A stretch of DNA of 64,000 nucleotides from Nocardioides jensenii JCM 1364 = NBRC 14755 (GTDB lineage Bacteria; Actinomycetota; Actinomycetes; Propionibacteriales; Nocardioidaceae). Of the stretch, positions 48,847 to 58,391 are shown piece after piece (the first letter of the stretch is position 1; the number at the start of each line of letters is the position of its first letter). The notes under the pieces were generated by a model, which ran no database searches, was not told where the DNA came from, and worked only from the letters and a program-made list of their open reading frames with translations. The position numbers were made by a program, and so were the translations under genes. The stretch is taken from NCBI RefSeq assembly GCF_001552535.1, contig NZ_BCRJ01000028.1, forward strand, positions 37,291 to 101,290. Direction: 5' to 3'.

Positions 48847-51363
48847 GTGCCCTCAACGATCGCCCGACTGCTCGCCGACCCGCCCGACCTGCCGGTCGTC
48901 GCGGGGTTGCCGGCGATCGCCGAGGCGCTGGCCGGGCGCGGTCTGGCCGTCGTGCACGCGCCTCCCGGAACGGGCAAGACCACGCTGGTGCCACCGTGCG
49001 TGGCAGCCGGGGTCGAGGGCCGGGTCGTGGTCACCCAGCCGAGTCGGATCGCGGCCCGCGCCGCCGCTCGACGCCTGGCCGGGCTGCTCGGCGAACGTGT
49101 CGGCGAGACCGTCGGGTACGCCGTCCGCGGTGATCGCCGGGTCAGTCCGAGCACAAGGATCGAGGTCGTCACGACCGGGCTGCTGCTGCGCCGGGTCCAG
49201 CGCGATCCGGCGCTGCCCGGCGTCGACGCGGTGATCCTCGACGAGGTGCACGAACGGCACCTCGATGCCGACCTGGCTCTGGCCCTGCTGATCGACCTCC
49301 GGCGGAACCTGCGCGAGGATCTACGCCTGGTGGCGATGTCCGCGACGATCGAGGCCGAGCGGACGGCGGCCCTGGTGGGCGGTGTCGAGCCGGCGCCCGT
49401 GGTCAAGGTGCCCGGGGCCCTGCATCCCGTCGAGCAGGTCTGGTGCCCGCTGCCGGCGGGCCAGCGGCGCACCGACGACCGCGGCATCACCCCGGCCTTT
49501 CACGACCACGTCGCCGCGACCGTACGGCGAGCGCTGGCCGAGCACGACGGTGACGTGCTGGTCTTCGTGCCCGGTGTCGCCGAGGTCGATGCGACCGTAC
49601 GTCGACTCAGCGGCGCCGGTGTCGACGTACATCCCCTGCACGGACGACTGCCGTCCGCCCAGCAGGACCGCGCACTCACCGAGGGACCGTTGCGTCGCGT
49701 GGTGGTCTCCACCGCGGTCGCGGAGTCGTCGCTGACCGTGCCCGGCGTGCGCGTGGTCGTGGACGCCGGTTTCTCCAGGGAGCCTCGCACCGACCATCGC
49801 CGCGGCCTGGCCGGGCTGGTCACCGTCGCGGTGAGCCGGGCCTCGGCCGAGCAACGAGCGGGTCGAGCCGGACGTCTCGGCCCGGGTGCCGTGCTGCGCT
49901 GCTGGTCGGAGGCCGACCACTCCCACCTGGCGGCGCATCCCGAACCCGAGATAGCCACCGCCGACCTCACCTCGTTCGCCCTCGAGGTGGCGCGATGGGG
50001 GAGTCCCGACGCTTCGGGACTGGCCCTGCTCGACCCGCCACCGCCCCACGCGATGGCCACGGCGAGATCCGTGTTGCGTGAGCTGGGTGCCGTCGACGAT
50101 GAGGGTCGCGTCACCCGACGCGGCCAGCGGATCGCCGACGTCCCCGCCGATCCGCGGCTCGCCCGGGCCCTGATCGACGGCGCGCCCCTGGTCGGCGTAC
50201 GCCGAGCCGCTGAAGTGGTCGCCATGCTCGCCGAGGGAGTGCGCGCACCCGGGGGAGACCTGGTCGCAGCCCTCCGCTCCCTGCGCGGCGGCGGGCGAGA
50301 CCACTCCGGCTGGGCAAGCCAGGTTCGACGCCTGGAACGCCTGGTCGAGGGCGGACCGACAGAGTCGACACCGGGAACCCTCACCGACGACGTCGCCGTC
50401 GGCCTCGTGATCGCCCTCGCCCACCCGGACCGGATCGCCCGCAAGCGCAGGGGAGCGACCACCTATCTGATGGTCTCGGGCACCGGCGCCGAGCTGGATC
50501 CGCGCGACCCCGGCCCGCTGTCCGGTCTCGAATGGCTGGCGGTGGCCGATGCCGACCGACGGCCTGGCCGGCGCGAGGCCACGATCCGCTCGGCGGCGCC
50601 ACTGACCGAGGACCTCGCTCTCGAGGCGGCGGCTCCGCTGTGGGTCGAGACCGAGGACGTCAGCTGGAGCGATGGCCGTGTGCTGGCCCGACAACGCACG
50701 CTCCTCGGGGCCATCGAGCTCACCTCGGTGCCGCTTGCCGATCCGCCGCCCGACCTGGTGGCGGCAGCGATCCGGGACGGCCTGGCCGTCGACGGGCTCG
50801 AGGTGTTCACCTGGTCGGAGTCGGCTCGCTCGCTGCGAGCCCGACTCTCCTTCCTGCACCGGTCGCTCGGTGATCCGTGGCCCGACGTCAGCGATGACGC
50901 GTTGACCGAGAATCTCCAGTCCTGGTTGGGATCTGAGCTTGCCCGGGTGCGCGGCGCGAAGGACTTGCGACGCGTCGACGTGACGAGCGCACTCCGCCGG
51001 CTGCTGCCGTGGCCCGCGGCCGGCCGGCTCGACGAACTCGCCCCAGAACGCGTCGACGTCCCCAGTGGGTCCACCATCCGGATCGACTACGAGGCCGAGC
51101 AGCCGGTGCTCGCCGTACGCCTCCAGGAGGTCTTCGGCTGGTCGTCGGTCCCAACGCTGGCCGGCGGGCGAGTGCCGTTGCTGCTGCACCTGCTCTCCCC
51201 GGCCAGCCGCCCGGCTGCGGTCACCGCCGACCTCGACTCGTTCTGGGACAACGGCTACCCGGGGGTGCGGGCCGACCTACGGGGTCGCTATCCCAAGCAT
51301 GCCTGGCCCGACGATCCGCGCACGGCACAGGCCACCCGGCGTACCAAGAAGGCTGGCAGCTGA
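48847..51363 (+). CDS. hrpB: ATP-dependent helicase HrpB (DEAH family)
   Basis: The 838-aa superfamily 2 helicase has Walker A HAPPGTGKTTLVPP, DEVHERHLDAD (DEAH-like box), SATIEAERT, and in domain 2 VVSTAVAESSLTVPGV and SAEQRAGRAGR. A winged-helix/ratchet region follows, and a C-terminal HrpB-specific domain after about residue 620 with VDVPSGSTIRIDY. The exact substrate (RNA or DNA) of bacterial HrpB is not settled. GTG 48847 fits the leaderless spacing. Confidence 0.94.
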   Translation: MPSTIARLLADPPDLPVVAGLPAIAEALAGRGLAVVHAPPGTGKTTLVPPCVAAGVEGRVVVTQPSRIAARAAARRLAGLLGERVGETVGYAVRGDRRVSPSTRIEVVTTGLLLRRVQRDPALPGVDAVILDEVHERHLDADLALALLIDLRRNLREDLRLVAMSATIEAERTAALVGGVEPAPVVKVPGALHPVEQVWCPLPAGQRRTDDRGITPAFHDHVAATVRRALAEHDGDVLVFVPGVAEVDATVRRLSGAGVDVHPLHGRLPSAQQDRALTEGPLRRVVVSTAVAESSLTVPGVRVVVDAGFSREPRTDHRRGLAGLVTVAVSRASAEQRAGRAGRLGPGAVLRCWSEADHSHLAAHPEPEIATADLTSFALEVARWGSPDASGLALLDPPPPHAMATARSVLRELGAVDDEGRVTRRGQRIADVPADPRLARALIDGAPLVGVRRAAEVVAMLAEGVRAPGGDLVAALRSLRGGGRDHSGWASQVRRLERLVEGGPTESTPGTLTDDVAVGLVIALAHPDRIARKRRGATTYLMVSGTGAELDPRDPGPLSGLEWLAVADADRRPGRREATIRSAAPLTEDLALEAAAPLWVETEDVSWSDGRVLARQRTLLGAIELTSVPLADPPPDLVAAAIRDGLAVDGLEVFTWSESARSLRARLSFLHRSLGDPWPDVSDDALTENLQSWLGSELARVRGAKDLRRVDVTSALRRLLPWPAAGRLDELAPERVDVPSGSTIRIDYEAEQPVLAVRLQEVFGWSSVPTLAGGRVPLLLHLLSPASRPAAVTADLDSFWDNGYPGVRADLRGRYPKHAWPDDPRTAQATRRTKKAGS

Positions 51364-51491
51364 GGACCTTGGTCCCGTGGGAAGCGGGCACGGCAGGCGT
51401 ATGTTCGACGTGTGGCCGCACGACGTCATCGGGGGCCGGGATTCAGCGCCACGCAACTCGCACTGGCCTGATGGCCGGAAAGGTAAGTCCC

Positions 51492-51602
51492 ATGTCTGTG
51501 TCCACCACGATGGTCTGGTTTCTCTGCACGACGGTTGCCGTCACGTCGCTGCTCGCGATCGGCATGCTGGTCGCCGTCCACAGCTACGACAAGCATCGTT
51601 AG
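51492..51602 (+). CDS. Small hydrophobic protein (36 aa)
   Basis: The product MSVSTTMVWFLCTTVAVTSL, continuing through LAIGMLVAVHS, is almost entirely one membrane helix with a short basic tail (YDKHR). GGAAAGG lies about 8 nt before the ATG. It stands between hrpB and a tRNA gene. Coding potential is modest but start, ribosome-binding site and composition agree. Confidence 0.5.
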   Translation: MSVSTTMVWFLCTTVAVTSLLAIGMLVAVHSYDKHR

Positions 51603-51679
51603 GACCGACCGGCAGGCTGCTTCCCGATCGTTCGCGCGTGAACCTGGTTGCCCCGGGCCCGGCGACCGACGCCGCCCGG

Positions 51680-51685
51680 TAGGCT
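51680..51685 (+). promoter_or_regulatory. -10 box TAGGCT for tRNA gene
   Basis: TAGGCT lies 10 nt before the mature 5' end of the tRNA, the usual distance for a tRNA promoter. The same hexamer precedes glyS. Confidence 0.5.
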
Positions 51686-51695
51686 CACCCGCCGA

Positions 51696-51769
51696 GGGGC
51701 GGTAGCTCAGTCGGTTAGAGCAGAGGACTCATAATCCTTGGGTCGTGGGTTCGAGCCCCACCCGCCCTA
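51696..51769 (+). tRNA. tRNA with CAT anticodon (Met elongator or Ile2)
   Basis: A complete cloverleaf is visible: acceptor GGGGCGG/CCGCCCT (first pair G-T), D-arm GCTC...GAGC, anticodon loop CTCATAA with CAT at 51730-51732, T-arm GTGGG TTCGAGC CCCAC, and discriminator A. The two elongator isoacceptors with CAT cannot be told apart reliably by eye. The features of initiator tRNA (three G-C pairs in the anticodon stem, unpaired 1:72) are absent. Confidence 0.93.
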
Positions 51770-51859
51770 CTCGGGCACGACGGAAGGCACGTGGTGGATC
51801 GCCGGCACCAGCCAGATGCATGCGATCCACCCGGTTGCCTCCTGATCAGGGACGGAGCC

Positions 51860-52966
51860 CTATCGCCCCAGCGTCTCAGCCAGTGCCCCCAGCAGCAGCA
51901 CGACCGCGTCCGGGCGGGCGTTGGGGCCCATCAGGCCGATCCGCCACACCGATGCGGCGAACTCGCCGGCCCCACCGCCGATCTCGATGTCGTAGCGCTC
52001 GAGCAGCGTGCGTCGTACGGCGGCGGAGTCGACCCCGTCCGGGACGCGCACCGTGGTCAGGTCGGGCAGCCGCGAGCCCTTCTCCGCGAAGAGCTCGAGG
52101 CCCATCGCCTCGAGCCCGTCCTGGAGCGCTTGACCGGCGGCCGCGTGCCGCGCCCAGACGTTCTCCAGGCCCTCGTCGAGGATGCGGCCAAGTCCCGCGT
52201 GCAGTGAGCTGACCATCGCCACCGGCGCGGTGTGGTGGTAGGTGCGCCCACCGCCCTTCGCGCCGGCCTCGCCGACGTACCCACCGAGCAGGCCCAGGTC
52301 GAGGTACCACGACTGGGGCCGCTCCACGCGCCGGGCAAACGCGCGGTCGTTGATGGTGAAGGGGGCAAGCCCGGGCGCGACGCCCAGGCACTTCTGGGTG
52401 CCGGCGTAGCCCACGTCGATGCCCCAGTCGTCGGCCCGCAGCTCGATGCCTCCGATCGAGGTGACCGCGTCGACGACGAGGAGGGCGTCGGTGGAGGCGT
52501 GGACCGCCTCGCCGAGCGCTGCGATGTCGGAGCGGACGCCGGTCGACGTCTCCGCGTGCACCGCGGCCACGATCTTCGGGGAGGGGTGGGCGGCCAGCAC
52601 CCGTTCCGGGTCGACCGGGGTGCCCCAGGTGTGCTCGACCGGGACCACCTCGGCGCCGCAGCGGCCGGCAACGTCGCACATCCGCTGGCCGAAGAGGCCG
52701 TTGACGGCGACCACGACGACATCGCCGGGGTGCACCGTGTTGACGAAGGCCGCCTCCATGCCGGCTGACCCGGTCGCGGAGAGGGGGAGCGTCCGCGCGT
52801 TGTCGGTGCCCCACGCCTCACGCAGCCGGTCGCAGGTCTGGTCCATGATCGTGAGGAATTGCGGGTCGAGGTGGCCGAGCAGCGGTCGAGCCAGGCCCTC
52901 GGTGGCCTCGGGGTAGGGGTTGGTCGGTCCGGGGCCGAACAGGTGGCGCTGGACGATCGATGTCAT
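51860..52966 (-). CDS. Alanine-glyoxylate-type aminotransferase (class V)
   Basis: The 368-aa PLP enzyme of the AGXT/PucG group has LFGPGPTNPYPEA at the N-terminus, ATGSAGMEAAFVN, the cofactor Asp in LLVVDAVTSIGG, and the PLP Lys in GYAGTQKCLG. It converts glyoxylate to glycine. The gene lies 38 nt downstream of the FAD glycolate oxidase gene, so glycolate to glyoxylate to glycine can run in one operon. GGAG precedes the ATG. Confidence 0.9.
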   Translation of the reverse strand: MTSIVQRHLFGPGPTNPYPEATEGLARPLLGHLDPQFLTIMDQTCDRLREAWGTDNARTLPLSATGSAGMEAAFVNTVHPGDVVVVAVNGLFGQRMCDVAGRCGAEVVPVEHTWGTPVDPERVLAAHPSPKIVAAVHAETSTGVRSDIAALGEAVHASTDALLVVDAVTSIGGIELRADDWGIDVGYAGTQKCLGVAPGLAPFTINDRAFARRVERPQSWYLDLGLLGGYVGEAGAKGGGRTYHHTAPVAMVSSLHAGLGRILDEGLENVWARHAAAGQALQDGLEAMGLELFAEKGSRLPDLTTVRVPDGVDSAAVRRTLLERYDIEIGGGAGEFAASVWRIGLMGPNARPDAVVLLLGALAETLGR

Positions 52967-53004
52967 GTGTTCTCCTCTGTCGGACTGCGACTACAGCACT
53001 GCGA

Positions 53005-54372
53005 CTACAGCACGGCGCCCGGGTTCAGGATGCCGTCGGGATCGAGGGCGTCCTTCACGCGCCTGGTCAGGGCCATCACGTCGGCGCCGAGCTGGTCGGG
53101 GAGCGCGCCCTTCTTCGCCCGCCCCACGCCGTGCTCTCCGGTGATGGTCCCACCGAGCGCGATGGCGAGCGCCATCACCTGGTCGAACGCGGTGCGGGCC
53201 CCGGTCACGGAGGCGGGGTCGGCGGCGTCGTAGACGACGATCGGGTGGGTGTTGCCGTCGCCGGCGTGGGCCACCACGGCGATCTCGACACCGCACCGCT
53301 CGGAGATGTCGGCCATGCCGTCGATCAGGTCGGGGAGCAGCGGGACCGGGACGCCGACGTCTTCGAAGAGCACGCTGCCGCGGTACTCCAGAGCCATGAA
53401 GGCGTTGCGACGTGCGGAGACGAACAGGTCGGCCTCGTCGGCGTCGGTGGTGGTGAAGACCTCGGTCGCCGACTCCTCCTCGCAGCACCGGCGGATCACG
53501 TCGATCTCGGCCTCGCAGGATGCGCCGTGGGCGTCGGACTGCGCGATCAGCAGCGCCCCGGTCGACCGGTCGAGTCCGTGGGAGCGCCAGTCCTCGACGG
53601 CGTTGATCGTTGCGTTGTCCATCAGCTCCAGCATCGAGGACCTGACCCGGTTGCGGATCGCGACCACGGCCCGCGACGCGGCGGTCATCGTGGGAAACGA
53701 GCTGACCAGTGTCGCCCCCGCCCGCTGCGCAGGGATCAGCCGCAGGATCGCGCGGGTGATGATGCCGAGAGTGCCCTCGCTGCCGACGAAGAGCTTGAGC
53801 AGGGAGAGCCCGGCGACGTCCTTGATCTGCTTGCCGCCGAGGGTCACCAGCGTTCCGTCGGCGAGCACGACGTCCATCCCGAGGACGTAGTCGGTCGTGA
53901 CGCCGTACTTCACGCAGCACAGGCCGCCGGCATTCGTGGCCAGGTTGCCGCCGATCGAGCAGATCTCGAACGACGACGGGTCAGGGGGGTACCACAGTCC
54001 GTGCTCGGCCGCGGCCCGCTTGACCTCGACGTTGAGGGCGCCCGGCTCGACGACGGCGACCTGGCAGGCCGGGTCGATCTCGATTGCGCGCATCCGGTCC
54101 AGCGAGATGGTGATCCCGCCGTCGACGGCCGAGGAGCCGCCCGACAGTCCGGTCCCGGCGCCGCGTGGCACGACGGGTGTCCGGTGGGCGGCCGCCCACC
54201 GGACCGCCTGCTGCACCTGGCCGGCCGTCTCGGCGCGGACCACGGCGAGGGGCACCCCGGCCGAGCCGTCCCGCGCGAAGTCCTCGCGGTACTTCTCGAC
54301 CTCGGCTGCACCGGTCACCACCACCCCTGGGGGCAGCGCGGCAACCAGCTCGGCGACGGTGTCGACCTCCAT
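53005..54372 (-). CDS. glcD: FAD-binding glycolate oxidase subunit GlcD-type
   Basis: The 455-aa FAD_PCMH/GlcD-type flavoprotein has VVPRGAGTGLSGGSSAVDGG (FAD phosphate loop), GGNLATNAGGLCCVKYG and the C-terminal substrate domain with VVAHAGDGNTHPIV and GTITGEHGVGRAKK. It oxidises glycolate or another 2-hydroxy acid; no GlcE or GlcF gene adjoins it, so lactate or D-2-hydroxyacid oxidation remains possible. ATG 54372 is 7 nt after a CACACT box. Confidence 0.92.
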   Translation of the reverse strand: MEVDTVAELVAALPPGVVVTGAAEVEKYREDFARDGSAGVPLAVVRAETAGQVQQAVRWAAAHRTPVVPRGAGTGLSGGSSAVDGGITISLDRMRAIEIDPACQVAVVEPGALNVEVKRAAAEHGLWYPPDPSSFEICSIGGNLATNAGGLCCVKYGVTTDYVLGMDVVLADGTLVTLGGKQIKDVAGLSLLKLFVGSEGTLGIITRAILRLIPAQRAGATLVSSFPTMTAASRAVVAIRNRVRSSMLELMDNATINAVEDWRSHGLDRSTGALLIAQSDAHGASCEAEIDVIRRCCEEESATEVFTTTDADEADLFVSARRNAFMALEYRGSVLFEDVGVPVPLLPDLIDGMADISERCGVEIAVVAHAGDGNTHPIVVYDAADPASVTGARTAFDQVMALAIALGGTITGEHGVGRAKKGALPDQLGADVMALTRRVKDALDPDGILNPGAVL

Positions 54373-54379
54373 GGGCACG

Positions 54380-54385
54380 AGTGTG
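54380..54385 (-). promoter_or_regulatory. -10 box CACACT for glcD (leaderless)
   Basis: On the minus strand CACACT lies 7 nt before ATG 54372 and favours it over the GTG at 54378. Confidence 0.5.
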
Positions 54386-54402
54386 CCAGTGATCGGGCCA
54401 GG

Positions 54403-55104
54403 TCAGGCTCGGCAGGTGCGCCAGTTGCCCAGTCGGGCACCCTTCGCGGCCGCCTGCGCGTTGCGGTAGCTGCGGGTCAGCTGGAACGGCTTGCCGGCGT
54501 AGACGTAGACCTTGGCGAACCCGCGGCGCACCTGCACGCGGTTCATGTCCGCGCCGGAGGACGCCTTGACGACGTAGCGGAGGTCGCGGCCGTAGCGGTC
54601 GGCGTAGGCCTGGGTCGGGTCGGAGCGCAGCCGCACCTTGGTGCCGACGGGCAGCAGCTTCTTCAGCGACCTCGAGGCGGCCGGGCCGCCGCACTGGACG
54701 CCGCCGTAGACCTCGGGGGTGTTGATGCCGATGAACCGCACGGTCCGGCGACGGCCGTTGCCCAGGCGCACCTTGACCGTGTCACCGTCGATGACCTTGG
54801 TGATCCGGGCGAGCTGGCGGATCACGGCCTTTGGCTTGGGCTTCGTGGTGCCGGTCTCGCCGGAGCCGGTGCTGCCGCAGGGGCAGGGCAGCGACTCGCA
54901 CGCTCGGCCGTCGTTGTCCGAACCGTCCAGGCGGTGCGGGTCGGCAGCGGGGTTGTGGTTCTCGAAGAACGTCTGCGCCGCCCGCTGGGTCGAGAAGTCG
55001 GAGCAGTCCAGGTCGCCGAGCGCGTACGACGGCGCGGCCAGCGAGAGTGCGCCGGCGACCAGCGCCAGCGCGAGCAGGAAGGGTGCAAGGACAGTGCGCA
55101 GCAT
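54403..55104 (-). CDS. Secreted thermonuclease-like nuclease with Excalibur domain
   Basis: The 233-aa protein has a signal peptide (LLALALVAGALSLAAPSYA), then an Excalibur calcium-binding domain (DLDCSDFSTQRAAQTFFENH, with DGSDNDGRACE), a low-complexity linker and a staphylococcal-nuclease-like fold (ITKVIDGDTVKVRLG, RFIGINTPEVYGG, YGRDLRYVVK). Active-site Arg and Glu are present. It likely degrades extracellular DNA with calcium. The usual order in other proteins is nuclease before Excalibur. Confidence 0.9.
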   Translation of the reverse strand: MLRTVLAPFLLALALVAGALSLAAPSYALGDLDCSDFSTQRAAQTFFENHNPAADPHRLDGSDNDGRACESLPCPCGSTGSGETGTTKPKPKAVIRQLARITKVIDGDTVKVRLGNGRRRTVRFIGINTPEVYGGVQCGGPAASRSLKKLLPVGTKVRLRSDPTQAYADRYGRDLRYVVKASSGADMNRVQVRRGFAKVYVYAGKPFQLTRSYRNAQAAAKGARLGNWRTCRA

Positions 55105-55234
55105 GGAGTTCCCCCAGAGACGAATCGAAGACGTTGCCAGGAGACTAGGTAGCCGCTGTCGCCGTTCGCAGCACAACGAGGTGTCGATGCCCCGTGCGGG
55201 CCACGGAGTCTGACCGATCGGTTGCCGGGGTGGG

Positions 55235-56629
55235 TCAGAACTCGTCGTCGATCAGGTAGGTGCCGTCGTCGTAGGTCAGCTGGAGCTGTACGTCGTCGCT
55301 GCGGTTCTTGCCGGCCTTCATCGTGTAGTCGACGTGATAGCTGATCACCAGCGACTCGGGGTCCGCGACGATGTCGGAGACGCGGGCCTGCGCGATGGTG
55401 CCCCAGAAGCTCGTGTAGGACCCGAAGCCGTTGCTGGCGTCCTGGAACTTCGGGGTGAGCATCTCCCAGTTGCTGCCCGGGTCGGAGGTGACCGTGTCGA
55501 GATAGGACGTGATGAACTGCGACATCCCGTCGGCGGTCGGCACGTCAGTCGCCGTCTCGGACCCGGTGTCGGTCGACGTACTGCCTGTGGTCGTGTTGCC
55601 CTTGGGGGAGTCGTTGTCGCGGGTCGCCAGCCAGCCCCCGACCCCGGCAAGGGCCAGGACGAGGAGCACCACGGCCACGACCGCGGCCCACGGCTTCTTG
55701 CGCGGCCGCGCCGTGTGCGTCGGACCCGACTGCCGAGGGGGAGGCGGCTGGGTCTGGGGGATCACCGCGGTCTCGTGAGCGGCCGGCGGTGAGACCGGGG
55801 CCATCGACACGGGCAGCGGGGGCGGTACGGCCCGACCCGCTCCGGCCTTGAGGAAGTCGGCCACCTGCTGCGCCGTCCATCGCCCGGCCGGGTCGCGGTG
55901 CATGGTGGCCAGCAACAAGGGCGCCAGCCACCCGGCGCGGTCGGTGCGCGGAGGCTCCTCGTGCACCAGACGGTAGAGGGCGCCGATCAGGTTCTCGGTG
56001 GTCTCGTAGGGCGGCGCGCCGGTGACCGCGTGGAAGACCGTGGCGCCCAGGGACCACACATCGCTCGCCGGAGTGGCGCCGGCGCCCGAGGCCACCTCCG
56101 GTGCCAGGTAGGCCGGGGAGCCGGTGACCATGCCGGTCTGGGTCAAGGTCGGGTCGTTGCGGGTCCGGGCGATCCCGAAGTCGCCCAGCTTGACCCTCCG
56201 GTCGGCGGTGACCAGCATGTTCCCGGGCTTGATGTCGCGGTGCACGATGCCGGCTCGGTGAGCAGCCGCGAGAGCGATCGCGGCCTGCCCGACCAGATGG
56301 GCGGTCTCGTCGGGGTCGAGGGATCCACTGCTGCGGATGACGTCGCCCAGGTTCCGCGAGACGACGTACTCCATGACCAGCCAGTGGTCGTGACCCTCGG
56401 TGACGAGGTCGTAGACCGCGACCACGTGCTCGTGGTTCAGCATCGCCGAGACCCGCGCCTCGCGACCGACGCGTTCGAGATCGGCGCCGTCGGTGCCCGG
56501 CAGCAGTCCCACCCGCTTCAGCGCGACGTCGCGTCCGAGTACGACGTCCCGGGCCAGCCAGACCGCACCCATGCCCCCGCGTCCGATCTCGCGATCGAGC
56601 TCGTAGCGACCAGCAATCAGTGTGCCCAC
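55235..56629 (-). CDS. PASTA-less Ser/Thr protein kinase, membrane-anchored
   Basis: The 464-aa Hanks-type kinase has GRGGMGAVW (glycine loop), Lys38 in [15 protein letters not shown] and GDFGIAR catalytic motifs, and [13 protein letters not shown] activation segment. A Pro-rich linker leads to one transmembrane helix ([20 protein letters not shown], about residues 310-330) and an external domain of about 120 residues without PASTA repeats. A PP2C phosphatase gene lies nearby on the opposite strand, suggesting a kinase-phosphatase signalling pair. Confidence 0.94.
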   Translation of the reverse strand: MGTLIAGRYELDREIGRGGMGAVWLARDVVLGRDVALKRVGLLPGTDGADLERVGREARVSAMLNHEHVVAVYDLVTEGHDHWLVMEYVVSRNLGDVIRSSGSLDPDETAHLVGQAAIALAAAHRAGIVHRDIKPGNMLVTADRRVKLGDFGIARTRNDPTLTQTGMVTGSPAYLAPEVASGAGATPASDVWSLGATVFHAVTGAPPYETTENLIGALYRLVHEEPPRTDRAGWLAPLLLATMHRDPAGRWTAQQVADFLKAGAGRAVPPPLPVSMAPVSPPAAHETAVIPQTQPPPPRQSGPTHTARPRKKPWAAVVAVVLLVLALAGVGGWLATRDNDSPKGNTTTGSTSTDTGSETATDVPTADGMSQFITSYLDTVTSDPGSNWEMLTPKFQDASNGFGSYTSFWGTIAQARVSDIVADPESLVISYHVDYTMKAGKNRSDDVQLQLTYDDGTYLIDDEF

Positions 56630-56724
56630 AGGACCTCCTTCCCTCGGCTTCTGCGGATCCTATTCCGCGGGTGTGCATGCACCGCCTCCGACGGCGGGGC
56701 TCATCTCGTCATCGGAGGGTGCGG

Positions 56725-57267
56725 TCAGCCGATGACGACGAACTCGTACTCCGGCCCGAACGGGTCGGTGCCGCGTTGGAGGCCGTCGCGGAAGGTCAGC
56801 TCCACCGGCTCGAGGTGCAGCGCAACCGCAGCAGTGGACTGGATGCTCACCATCAGCTGGTCGTTGCCCAGCCGCAGGCTGTTGCCCTCGGCGGGGATCA
56901 CGTCGTCGCAGAACCTGTCGGGCGCGGTGGTCTGCGAGATCGCGCCGTCGCGGCAGATCCAGGCCTCGACCTCGAGGCCGTCGGCGTCCAGACCGTTGGT
57001 GGAGTCGCCGGCCGTGCGGAACGCCGCCTTGCTGATCGCCAGCTCGCGGTCGACCGAGCCGTCGACCGTGACCCCGACGTAGACCCGCTGCTCCACCTTC
57101 GCTGACGCGGTCACGGTGCGGTCGGCGAGTGGAAGGGCCGCCGGATGACCCATCCACCAGAGGCCGACGGCCACGAGCACGAAGAGCACCGGCAGCCACA
57201 GCCACGCCACCCAGCGTCTCCGCGCGACCACGAGGCCACCTGGGGTCGGCCCCGCAAGAGTCTGCAT
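56725..57267 (-). CDS. Hypothetical single-pass membrane protein
   Basis: The 180-aa product has a basic N-terminus, one signal-anchor helix (WVAWLWLPVLFVLVAVGLWW) and an external domain of about 135 residues with two Cys (WICRDG, RFCDDV) 25 apart, likely disulfide-bonded. The family is unknown to me. It sits between the kinase gene and the divergent phosphatase gene, so an accessory role in their pathway is possible but only positional. Confidence 0.55.
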   Translation of the reverse strand: MQTLAGPTPGGLVVARRRWVAWLWLPVLFVLVAVGLWWMGHPAALPLADRTVTASAKVEQRVYVGVTVDGSVDRELAISKAAFRTAGDSTNGLDADGLEVEAWICRDGAISQTTAPDRFCDDVIPAEGNSLRLGNDQLMVSIQSTAAVALHLEPVELTFRDGLQRGTDPFGPEYEFVVIG

Positions 57268-57386
57268 GCGGACAGATTAAGGGGAACCGCCGGTTTTGGC
57301 CCGGTTTGGGGTCGGGGGAGACGATTGTCTTGACGATTTCCCTCGTCAACCGCTCTACTTCCTCCTACCAAGGAAGAGGTGTCGCC

Positions 57387-58196
57387 ATGTTGAGGTTCTC
57401 GGGCTCCGGTGTGACAGACGTGGGTCTCGTGCGCGACCACAACGAGGATTCCGCCTTCGTCGGCCCCTACCTGGCCCTGGTCGCCGACGGGGTCGGAGGC
57501 GCCGCCGCCGGCGAGATCGCCTCGGCCACCACGACGTACGCCGTCTCGGCGCTGGCGCTCGGCCGACCCGACGCCGACCCGCGTGAGGTCCTGCGCGAAG
57601 CGGTCGCGTTGGCCCGCGTCCAGCTGCTCGAAGGCGTCACCCACGACGTACGCCGTGCCGGCATGGCCACGACCCTGACCGCGGTGGCCACCGACGGTTC
57701 GCGTGTCGCGCTGGCCCATGTCGGCGACTCCCGTGCCTACCTGGTGCACGAAGGGAGGTTGGCACAGCTCTCCAGCGACCACACCTATGTGCAGCAGCTG
57801 GTCGAGCAGGGGCACCTGACCACCGATCAGGCGCGGGTGCACCCGTGGAAGAACGTCGTGCTGCGGGCCCTGCCCGGCAGCGATGTCGGAGAGGTCGAGG
57901 TCGCGGACGTTCTCGAGCTCGACGTCGCCCCGGGTGATCGGCTCCTGTTGTGCAGTGACGGGCTGAGCGACCTCGTGACGGATGACCAGTTGTCCGAGGC
58001 GCTCGCACTGGGCGATCCGCAGTCCGCCGCCGCCACCCTGGTGGAGGAGGCCCTGGCCGCCGGCGGGGTCGACAACATCACGTGTGTGGTCCTCGATGTG
58101 GTCGATGGTCCGCGGGTCGTGGGGGACGGCGTCCTGCTCGGCGCGGTTCGTGACCTGCACAACGTCGTGAATCCGTCCGCGGTCCAGACTCCCTGA
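57387..58196 (+). CDS. PP2C-family Ser/Thr protein phosphatase
   Basis: The 269-aa soluble phosphatase shows the PP2C metal motifs: VGLVRDHNEDSAFVG, LALVADGVGGAAAGE, HVGDSRAYLVHEG, CSDGLSDLVTDD and GGVDNITCVV. It would dephosphorylate substrates of the kinase encoded on the other strand. GGAAGAGG precedes ATG 57387. A much longer frame begins upstream but lacks support. Confidence 0.95.
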   Translation: MLRFSGSGVTDVGLVRDHNEDSAFVGPYLALVADGVGGAAAGEIASATTTYAVSALALGRPDADPREVLREAVALARVQLLEGVTHDVRRAGMATTLTAVATDGSRVALAHVGDSRAYLVHEGRLAQLSSDHTYVQQLVEQGHLTTDQARVHPWKNVVLRALPGSDVGEVEVADVLELDVAPGDRLLLCSDGLSDLVTDDQLSEALALGDPQSAAATLVEEALAAGGVDNITCVVLDVVDGPRVVGDGVLLGAVRDLHNVVNPSAVQTP

Positions 58197-58391
58197 GCCG
58201 CTCCCGCGTCGGGTTGTCGGCCGCTCCGTCGGCCGGGTCGCGGCAATGTTGGGCGTTCCGCTGGTCTTCCGGGGCAACATGGGTCACAATGGCTTCATAA
58301 CTACACATGTGTCACTTGTGTGATTTCATCTCGCATTGTCGTAGACCGCTGGGGAAGGCGTATCTCGACGCCTGAGATGGAGGAGGTCACA

